Source: Angelakisella sp.
GTDB taxonomy: Bacteria > Bacillota > Clostridia > Oscillospirales > Ruminococcaceae
Assembly (NCBI GenBank): GCA_020025195.1
Contig: JAHHSN010000037.1
Location: forward strand, 1 to 14,139
Length of the DNA stretch: 14,139 nucleotides
Direction of reading: 5' to 3'
Below, in pieces: positions 6,928 through 12,661 of this stretch. The notes below the pieces were generated by a model. The model worked only from the letters and a program-made list of their open reading frames with translations, had not been told where the DNA came from and made no database searches. Position 1 is the first letter of the stretch, and each line of letters starts with the position of its first letter. The translations under genes and the position numbers were made by a program.

Positions 6928-7605
6928 GTGATTGATTTAAGCCATGTTTCCAAGACCTACCCGAGCGGCGTACGCGCCCTCGATGATGTGCAGCTGCACA
7001 TCGACCGGGGCGAATTTGTGTTCGTGGTAGGTCATTCCGGTGCCGGAAAAAGCACCCTCATCAAGACGCTGCTCCGAGAGGAAAAGCCCGATGAGGGTGA
7101 AGTAACGGTCAACGGCTATGATCTCGTCGCCATGAAGCAGCGCGAGATTCCCTTTTTCAGAAGAACCATCGGGGTGGTGTTTCAGGACTTCCGTCTCATC
7201 CCCACTATGTCGGTCTTTGATAACGTCGCGTTTGCCCTGCAGGTAACCGGCGTTCCCAGAAAATACATCCGGCGGCGCGTTCCCTACATTTTGGAGCTTC
7301 TGGGGCTCCAGGATAAGTACAAGCAGCTCCCCATCGAACTCTCCGGCGGCGAGCAGCAGCGTGTCGCTTTGGCGCGCGCCCTTGTTAATAATCCCGACCT
7401 TCTCATCGCGGACGAGCCCACCGGCAACATCGACCCGGAGCTTTCCTATGAGATCGTAGAGCTGCTGGATGAGATCAACAAAACCGGAACCACCATCCTG
7501 ATGGTGACCCATGAGCAGGAGCTCGTCTCCCAATTCCACCACCGCACCATCGCCCTGAAGGGGGGAAAGGTGTTCCGGGATGTAGGAGGTGGCGTCTGTG
7601 TTTAA
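6928..7605 (+). CDS. ftsE: FtsE, ATPase of the FtsEX cell-division ABC complex
   Basis: Cytoplasmic ATP-binding subunit that pairs with FtsX to transmit ATP-driven conformational change across the membrane to peptidoglycan hydrolases. The protein is 225 aa, usual for FtsE. All ABC motifs are present: Walker A GHSGAGKST (35-43), Q-loop VVFQDFRLIP (83-92, Q86), signature LSGGEQQRVALAR (138-150), Walker B LLIADEPTGNID (158-169) and the switch histidine H195 in MVTHEQE. FQDFRLIP is typical of FtsE. The start is a GTG at 6928 behind AAGGCGG (6914-6920). Its 3' end overlaps the ftsX start by 8 nt, implying translational coupling. Confidence 0.95.
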   Translation: MIDLSHVSKTYPSGVRALDDVQLHIDRGEFVFVVGHSGAGKSTLIKTLLREEKPDEGEVTVNGYDLVAMKQREIPFFRRTIGVVFQDFRLIPTMSVFDNVAFALQVTGVPRKYIRRRVPYILELLGLQDKYKQLPIELSGGEQQRVALARALVNNPDLLIADEPTGNIDPELSYEIVELLDEINKTGTTILMVTHEQELVSQFHHRTIALKGGKVFRDVGGGVCV

Positions 7606-8506
7606 GAATTCTGTCGGCTATCTGTTTAAGGAGGGCTTCCACAATATCAAAGCCAACCGGCAGATGTCTGCCGCGTCCATCGGCGTGCTCATCGCCTGCA
7701 TGGTGCTCATCGGCGGCGCCATTATGCTGAGCCTCAACATCAACGCCCTCATGGGCTATGTTGAGAGCTTCAACGAAGTGGTGGTCTGGGTGGAGGACGC
7801 CCTTTCGGAACACGGGACCGAGACGCTCCAGGAGGAGCTGGAGCAGCTGCCCAATGTCAGCTCGGTCGTCTATGTTTCCAAGGAGGACGCCCTCAAAGAG
7901 CTGGAAGAAACCATGGGAAGCTCCTATGTGGAGGGCTTCGAGGAATATGAGGATGACAATCCTCTCCCCGCCTCCTTCCGCCTCAAGGTGGTGGAGCTGG
8001 AAAAGCTCCCCGAGACCGAAACAGCCATTAAGGGGCTTGCCGGCGTGGATGACCTTGAATCCTCCGCCGAGGTGGCCAGCACCCTGACCGGCATCAAAAC
8101 CGCCATCCATGTCTCCGGCTTTGTCATTGTCGCCATCCTGATGATGGTCTCCATCATCATCATTGCCAATACGGTTCGGGTGACCATCTTTAACCGTCGC
8201 CGCGAAATCAGCATCATGAAGTTCGTCGGCGCGACCAACTCTTTTATCCGTTTTCCCTTTTTGGTGGAGGGCATGACCATCGGACTGATCTCCGCGGTGC
8301 TCTCGTTCGGTCTTCTCTGGATCGGCACCAACTATTTTTATCATTGGATAGGCCAGTCGGCTTCCAGCTGGCTGCAGCTCGCCTATCAGAATCTCGTTCC
8401 GTTTGTCAGTGTGGCCCCCTTGATGCTTCTGGGCTTCGCCCTCGCGGGCGTTCTGTTCGGAATGATCGGCAGTTTCATATTCGTGGGAAAATATCTTAAA
8501 GTATAA
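7598..8506 (+). CDS. ftsX: FtsX, membrane subunit of the FtsEX complex
   Basis: Integral membrane partner of FtsE, 302 aa. An N-terminal cytoplasmic helix is followed by TM1 (about 27-47), a large extracellular domain (about 48-168) that in other species contacts the hydrolase or its adaptor, then TM2 (about 170-192), TM3 (219-243) and TM4 (270-297). The RRREISIMKFVGAT motif at 200-213 after TM2 is the FtsX hallmark. I chose the GTG at 7598 over the in-frame GTG at 7589, because the latter overlaps the ribosome binding site AGGAGG (7584-7589), which is 8 nt from 7598. Overlap with ftsE is 8 nt. Confidence 0.94.
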   Translation: MFKNSVGYLFKEGFHNIKANRQMSAASIGVLIACMVLIGGAIMLSLNINALMGYVESFNEVVVWVEDALSEHGTETLQEELEQLPNVSSVVYVSKEDALKELEETMGSSYVEGFEEYEDDNPLPASFRLKVVELEKLPETETAIKGLAGVDDLESSAEVASTLTGIKTAIHVSGFVIVAILMMVSIIIIANTVRVTIFNRRREISIMKFVGATNSFIRFPFLVEGMTIGLISAVLSFGLLWIGTNYFYHWIGQSASSWLQLAYQNLVPFVSVAPLMLLGFALAGVLFGMIGSFIFVGKYLKV

Positions 8507-8557
8507 AGGTTCCCAATGACATCTTGAAATTGGACGGAAAAAAGCAAATGAAAGGAC

Positions 8558-9736
8558 GTGTTACCCCTGAATCATCAAACCACACGGCGTGGACTGGCGC
8601 TTCTCCTGCTTTTGGGGATGCTTCTCGTTTCCGCTCCCATCGCGGTCTACGCGGACAGCAATCTGGACCACCTCAATGAGGAATATCAGAAGCTGGAACA
8701 GCAGCAGCAGGCAATCAAGGATAAGCTGAACAACACCAAAACCGAAAAAGAAAAGCAGCAGGCGATCCGCGACAATCTCAAAAATCAGATTGCGACCACC
8801 CAAAAGCAGATCAACGTGCTGGATAACAAGATCAATCATCTGCAAAACGAGATCACCGATCAGGAGCTGGCGCTCGGCGTCCTCTCGGAGGAGATCCTGG
8901 TTCAGCAGGACTTTTTTGCGAAACGGGTTCGCTCCCTTTATAAATCCAGCGTCAACAGCAACGTCTTGGGACGGGTGCTGGGCGTGGATTCGCTGAGCGG
9001 CTATCTCAGCTGCGGAAAGTACATCAGCCGGGTCTCCGAGCACGACAGTGCCCTTCTGGATTCGCTGGCTGATAAGATGGAGGAGATCCGCGCCCTCAAG
9101 GCGGCGATGGAAAAGAACCAGGAGGAGCTTGCCGAAACCAAGAACCTCGCGGTGGACAAGAAAGCCTCTCTCAACAATCAGAAGGTCAATGTTGAAAGCA
9201 CTCTGCAGGACATCAAGAAGATGGAAGCGGAGTACCTCGCGGATCAGGCGGCGATCAAGAAGGAGATGCAGCAGATCCAGGCGGACATCGACGCCATCTA
9301 TGCCGGCGCCGAGGGCAACGGCAGTGATGTGGACTTCAGTAAGAGCGGCTTCATCTATCCTCTTCAGGGCAGGACCTACATCAGCTCCTACTATGGTCCC
9401 CGCTTCGGCGGCACCGATTTCCACACCGGCGTGGATTTCCCCGCGCCCAACAATACCCCCATCCGCGCCTCCGCCTCCGGTAAGGTCATTTTTGTAAGGA
9501 CCGGCGCCGGCTACGGACGCAAGTGGGGCTACGGCAACTATATTATCGTGGACCACGGCGGCGGGTTCTCCACCCTCTATGCTCACTGCAACTCGATTCC
9601 GTTGAGTGTGGGCGACCATGTCACCAAGGGCCAGACCATCGCCTATGTCGGCACGACCGGCTGGTCCACCGGCTACCATGTGCATTTCGAGGTTCGTATC
9701 AACGGATCCTACACCAATCCGCTTAACTATCTGTAA
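8558..9736 (+). CDS. Secreted coiled-coil M23 (LytM) peptidoglycan hydrolase, EnvC-like architecture
   Basis: Probable FtsEX-controlled cell-wall hydrolase of 392 aa. A signal peptide spans about 1-32 (basic RR, leucine-rich core, AVYA before DS). Two long coiled-coil stretches follow (about 35-115 and 160-248), very rich in Q, K, E and N, as in EnvC, CwlO and PcsB. The C-terminal LytM domain (about 265-392) is complete: H289 and D293 in HTGVD, H343 in LYAHC, and H374/H376 in YHVHFEV. E. coli EnvC has lost such residues and only activates amidases, so this protein is more likely an endopeptidase itself. It sits 51 nt after ftsX in the same direction. The 5' end is uncertain: GTG 8558 is only 1 nt from AAAGGA, CTG 8567 would be better spaced, and an out-of-frame ATG lies at 8548. 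Domain assignment is very sure; control by FtsEX is inferred from context. Confidence 0.9.
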   Translation: MLPLNHQTTRRGLALLLLLGMLLVSAPIAVYADSNLDHLNEEYQKLEQQQQAIKDKLNNTKTEKEKQQAIRDNLKNQIATTQKQINVLDNKINHLQNEITDQELALGVLSEEILVQQDFFAKRVRSLYKSSVNSNVLGRVLGVDSLSGYLSCGKYISRVSEHDSALLDSLADKMEEIRALKAAMEKNQEELAETKNLAVDKKASLNNQKVNVESTLQDIKKMEAEYLADQAAIKKEMQQIQADIDAIYAGAEGNGSDVDFSKSGFIYPLQGRTYISSYYGPRFGGTDFHTGVDFPAPNNTPIRASASGKVIFVRTGAGYGRKWGYGNYIIVDHGGGFSTLYAHCNSIPLSVGDHVTKGQTIAYVGTTGWSTGYHVHFEVRINGSYTNPLNYL

Positions 9737-9762
9737 GGCGGTAAAACAGGAGAATTTACAGC

Positions 9763-10962
9763 ATGAACAAGAAAATTTCCCTTGGCGCGGCGATTGCTTA
9801 TATGGCGATCGTAGCCGCGGTGGCATTTTCCCTGACCATGATTTTTTCCATGAATCTCTTTAATGTCAAAATGACCGATATTACCGAGCGGGAAAAGATG
9901 TACAGCTCCCTTTCCGAGGTGGATCTGTATGTGCGCGAGAACTACTACGGCACCATTGATGAAAATGCGCTGAAAGCCGCCATTGCCAAGGGGTATATGG
10001 ACGGCGTGGGAGATCCCAATGCCCGGTACTTTACCGCCGAGGAATATGAGGCGTTCACCCAGAGCGGCTCCGGCCGGTATATCGGCATCGGCGTTGTGAC
10101 CGAGCTGGACCCCTCCGGCTATATCTCGGTACGGGAGGTCTACCCCGACTCCCCTGCGGAGATTGCGGGGATCCGTCCGGGCGCGCTCATCACCAGTGTG
10201 GACGGCACCCGTGTGCAGTCCGGCAACTATGAGCGAATGGCGGCGAAGCTTCGCGGAGAAGCCGGCGACAAGGTCTCTCTGGTGGTGCGGCAGGATTCCG
10301 AGGACAGCAACATGGAGCTTACCCTCCGTGTCATTGACGTCCCCACCGTCAAGAGCCGACTGAATGATAATAAAATTGCCTATCTCTCCTTTGCCGAGAT
10401 CGGCAATACCACCAGCGATCAGCTGGGCAGTACGCTGGACGCGCTCTCCGGGCAGGGCGCGCGCGGTGTGGTAATGGATCTGCGCGGTGTTAAATCCGGG
10501 GAGCTCAGCTATATCGTCGGCATGCTGGATGAGCTGCTCCCCGCCGGGACCCTTGCCTATTCCATGGACAAGAACGGTGAGATGGTAAAGCTTGCCTCCT
10601 CCGATTCCACCCACAATGACATTCCTGTCGTGCTGCTTGCGGATGAGACGACCACCGGCGCCGCCGAGCTTTTTGTCCTTGCCATGCAGGACTTCGGACG
10701 TGCCAAGGTCGTCGGCACCAATACCGCCGGTGAGGGCGCCATCTGTGAGATCATCAAGCTTTCGGACGGCTCGGCCATCCGGGTGACAACGGCGCAGTAC
10801 GCCGGACCCGGTAAGACCACCTTTGAAAAGACCGGCGTGTCCCCCGATTATGAGGTATCCCTCACGACCGGGGAGGGCGACCGCGGCAAGATTCTCGGGA
10901 ACCCGGAGCTGGACGCCCCCTATAAGAAGGCGCTGGAGGTCATGGCTTCCGCGCTGAAGTAA
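9763..10962 (+). CDS. S41 (CtpA/CtpB)-like PDZ protein with replaced catalytic residues
   Basis: Membrane-anchored member of the carboxy-terminal processing protease family, 399 aa. One N-terminal membrane helix (about 9-31), a CTP N-terminal helical segment (about 45-100), a PDZ domain (about 103-192, with GRYIGIGVV and SPAEIAGIRPGALITSVDG), then the S41 core (about 200-365). In active family members the nucleophile lies three residues before the Glu of SASASE, the Lys 25 residues later, and a Gln four after that. Here these positions are G299 (TTTGAAE), E324 (AGEGAIC) and C328. The usual DLRxNPGG is DLRGVKSG (239-246). The protein is therefore predicted inactive. It starts 26 nt after the M23 gene with AGGAG 10 nt upstream, and a strong terminator follows. 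In related bacteria an active CtpA/CtpB-like protease often sits next to ftsEX. Family is very sure; loss of activity is strongly suggested but untested. Confidence 0.88.
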   Translation: MNKKISLGAAIAYMAIVAAVAFSLTMIFSMNLFNVKMTDITEREKMYSSLSEVDLYVRENYYGTIDENALKAAIAKGYMDGVGDPNARYFTAEEYEAFTQSGSGRYIGIGVVTELDPSGYISVREVYPDSPAEIAGIRPGALITSVDGTRVQSGNYERMAAKLRGEAGDKVSLVVRQDSEDSNMELTLRVIDVPTVKSRLNDNKIAYLSFAEIGNTTSDQLGSTLDALSGQGARGVVMDLRGVKSGELSYIVGMLDELLPAGTLAYSMDKNGEMVKLASSDSTHNDIPVVLLADETTTGAAELFVLAMQDFGRAKVVGTNTAGEGAICEIIKLSDGSAIRVTTAQYAGPGKTTFEKTGVSPDYEVSLTTGEGDRGKILGNPELDAPYKKALEVMASALK

Positions 10963-10976
10963 AAAAAGATCCCATT

Positions 10977-11018
10977 CGCCCCGCAGGAAGCGTTCTGCGG
11001 GGCGATTTTCTGTTTTTT
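10977..11018 (+). terminator. Rho-independent terminator of the ftsEX cluster
   Basis: CGCCCCGCAG, 8-nt loop, CTGCGGGGCG: a perfect 10-bp stem followed by ATTTTCTGTTTTTT. It lies 14 nt after the S41-like stop codon. Confidence 0.94.
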
Positions 11019-11139
11019 GAGGGGATAAACCCCGCCTCATCCGCAAAAAATAATCTCCGCCGAAAAGAAAAAAAGCGCCGGGGGAATGTTTGTCCCGCTT
11101 CCCGCATAAGTATGTCCCAAAGGGAGGGGGAGAGACAGG

Positions 11140-11952
11140 ATGTTTATGGCACTGATTCTGCACGGGGAGGGCGATTTCCGGGAAAGGCTGCACCGTAGGC
11201 TCCGAGGGGCCCGGCTCCTTTGTGAAACGGCGCGGGGCAGCGGCTGGCGCGCGGCGCTCATTCACTGGTACGGGGACCCCCAAAAGATCCCCTGGCGGCG
11301 CATCTGTGCCCTCACCAACCGCCCCAAGATGCCGCTGCTTCTTCCCCCGGGGATGGAGCTTCCGCCGGACGTCCCCTTAAGGAGCGTTTACCCGGAGGAA
11401 TTTTACGCGCGGCTCACCGTGGAGGCGGCACGGCAGTGCCTCATGCAGGGGGGAAGATCGGCGCGGCGCGGTGCCGTCGGGCTGCTCGATCCCGCGGGGC
11501 GGGCGCTCTGGGCGCCGGAGGAGCTTTCCATGGCGGCGGGGTCCTTTCTGGTTTATACCCTCCGTCCGGAGCGTTACCGGCGGCTGGGGGAACAGCTCCT
11601 GCAGGAGAAGGGCCTTCCCCTCCTTCTGGCGGAAAGCCCCGCCGAGCTTTCCGCCGCCGTTCTCACCGTCGCCCCTTACCCAACGGGGGTCTACCGGGTC
11701 CCCTCTCCGGTTATCACGGCACAACGGAGCGGCGTGCAGGGAAAGCCCACCGTGAACCGCCTGCTCCCGGAGCTTCCCCTCAGCCTTTTGGAGGAGCTTC
11801 CCCCCGGGGTGGAGACGCTTTCCTTCCTCGGACTGGCGGAGGAGACCGGCGCCGGCCGGAACTTTCACCGCTTCCCCCTCAAAGAGTGCCGGATTGACGG
11901 CAGACGGGCGGCGTTTGCGGCGTGCTGCAAGGAACTCTTTGGAAGCGCTTGA
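11140..11952 (+). CDS. Protein of unknown function, possible Rossmann-like core
   Basis: I do not recognise this 270-aa protein. It has no signal peptide or membrane segment and is rich in Arg, Leu, Pro and Gly. The central part alternates predicted strands and helices: RGAVGLLDPAGRALWAPEEL (110-129), SFLVYTLRPERYRRLGEQLL (135-154), LPLLLAE (159-165) and AVLTVAPY (173-180). This resembles a nucleotide- or sugar-binding Rossmann-type half domain, but I see no glycine-rich loop that proves it. A cysteine-containing tail (KECRIDGRRAAFAACCKEL, 248-266) is notable. The start at 11140 follows AGGGAGGGGG (11121-11130); an in-frame ATG two codons on is an alternative. It follows the ftsEX terminator. 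I found no convincing promoter in the 120 nt before it. Its stop codon lies inside the greA -35 box. That it is a real gene is likely, from its length, its ribosome binding site and its tight packing against greA. Confidence 0.72.
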   Translation: MFMALILHGEGDFRERLHRRLRGARLLCETARGSGWRAALIHWYGDPQKIPWRRICALTNRPKMPLLLPPGMELPPDVPLRSVYPEEFYARLTVEAARQCLMQGGRSARRGAVGLLDPAGRALWAPEELSMAAGSFLVYTLRPERYRRLGEQLLQEKGLPLLLAESPAELSAAVLTVAPYPTGVYRVPSPVITAQRSGVQGKPTVNRLLPELPLSLLEELPPGVETLSFLGLAEETGAGRNFHRFPLKECRIDGRRAAFAACCKELFGSA

Positions 11953-11977
11953 CATTTTGTCCCCCGTTGATTATAAT
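11949..11977 (+). promoter_or_regulatory. Perfect-consensus sigma-A promoter of greA
   Basis: TTGACA (11949-11954), a 17-nt spacer, TATAAT (11972-11977): both hexamers and the spacing match the consensus. The TGA stop codon of the upstream gene (11950-11952) is part of the -35 box. The start point would be near 11984, giving a 60-nt leader in which GCGGC (11992-11996) can pair with GCCGC (12022-12026) just before the ribosome binding site AAGGAG (12031-12036). Confidence 0.93.
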
Positions 11978-12043
11978 AGAAAGACTATTGTGCGGCAGTG
12001 TCCCTAAGAGAGAAACGTTCAGCCGCCAAAAAGGAGCGATATT

Positions 12044-12517
12044 ATGGCAGAAACCATTCAAATGACCAAGGCTGGTTACGAAGAGCTGGTAAAGGAACTG
12101 GAAGATCTTAAAACGGTCAAGCGCTCTGAAATCGCTGAAAAAATCAAGGTAGCCCGCGGGTTCGGTGACCTTTCCGAAAACAGTGAATACGATGAAGCCA
12201 AAAATGAGCAGGGTCTCATCGAATCCCGCATCGCAAGACTGGAGGAGCAGCTCAAACACGTTAAGATTGTCGATACCGATTCCATTTCAACCGAAGTTGT
12301 AGGAATCGGCTCCAAGGTCAAGGTGTTCGACCTCGATATGGAGGAGGAAGGAGAGTATCTCATTGTAGGCGCGATGGAAGTCGGCCATTCGATGAATACG
12401 ATTTCCGATCAGTCCCCCGTCGGTAAGGCCCTCATCGGCGCCCATAAGGGAGAGACGGTTCAGGTGGAAGCGCCCGGTGGATCCTTTGAGGTCAAGGTGC
12501 TGGAAATCAGCAAATAA
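12044..12517 (+). CDS. greA: Transcription elongation factor GreA
   Basis: Rescues backtracked RNA polymerase by stimulating cleavage of the transcript 3' end through the secondary channel. The length of 157 aa is standard. The N-terminal antiparallel coiled coil (about 1-76) carries the tip motif GDLSENSEYDEAK (41-53), with D42 and E45 corresponding to the acidic pair that helps hold catalytic magnesium. The C-terminal FKBP-like domain (about 80-157) contains the conserved ISDQSPVGKALIG stretch (120-132). It is preceded by AAGGAG and a perfect promoter, followed by a terminator, and lies upstream of lysS, a frequent greA-lysS order in Firmicutes. Confidence 0.97.
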   Translation: MAETIQMTKAGYEELVKELEDLKTVKRSEIAEKIKVARGFGDLSENSEYDEAKNEQGLIESRIARLEEQLKHVKIVDTDSISTEVVGIGSKVKVFDLDMEEEGEYLIVGAMEVGHSMNTISDQSPVGKALIGAHKGETVQVEAPGGSFEVKVLEISK

Positions 12518-12545
12518 TAACACAGAACATAACAGCCGAATAGCA

Positions 12546-12580
12546 AAAAAGCGGGAAAATATTATATTTTCTCGCTTTTT
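12546..12580. terminator. Bidirectional-type terminator between greA and lysS
   Basis: AAAAAGCGGGAAAATA, loop TTA, TATTTTCTCGCTTTTT: a 16-bp stem with one G-T pair, with A tract on the left and T tract on the right, so it could work on either strand. The lysS -35 box begins 3 nt after it. Confidence 0.9.
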
Positions 12581-12582
12581 AT

Positions 12583-12611
12583 TTGCACTGAAGAGCATTT
12601 CATAGTAAAAT
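12583..12611 (+). promoter_or_regulatory. Probable sigma-A-type promoter of lysS
   Basis: TTGCAC (12583-12588), a 17-nt spacer, TAAAAT (12606-12611). The predicted leader is about 43 nt, too short for a T-box. It contains a small hairpin AGGGA AAG TCCCT (12633-12645) directly against the ribosome binding site AGGAGGAGG (12646-12654), which is 7 nt from the ATG. Confidence 0.7.
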
Positions 12612-12661
12612 AAACTCTGTAAATTCAGATAGAGGGAAAGTCCCTAGGAGGAGGAAGTTTC

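Noticed and set aside
7589..7597. GTG at 7589 as the ftsX start
   Set aside because: It overlaps the AGGAGG motif; GTG 7598 is correctly spaced.
8548..8664. Small open frame from ATG 8548
   Set aside because: It overlaps the signal-peptide coding region in another frame and encodes a low-information peptide; relevant only to the start-site question reported above.
8561..9826. 421-codon minus-strand open frame opposite the M23 hydrolase
   Set aside because: Codon-register shadow; the sense strand has a signal peptide, coiled coils and a full LytM site.
11084..11114. Sporulation-type promoter (CATAAGTATG) before the 270-aa gene
   Set aside because: Only loosely like sigma-E/sigma-K -10 elements, with no matching -35 region.
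9727..11283. 518-codon minus-strand open frame opposite the S41-like gene
   Set aside because: Codon-register shadow crossing a strong terminator; no recognisable domains.
12000..12646. Shared GTCCCTA heptamer in the greA and lysS leaders
   Set aside because: Seven bases shared between two short leaders can arise by chance and the surrounding structures differ.
12600..12661. T-box or lysine riboswitch before lysS
   Set aside because: The leader between the promoter and the ATG is only about 43 nt and holds one 5-bp hairpin.
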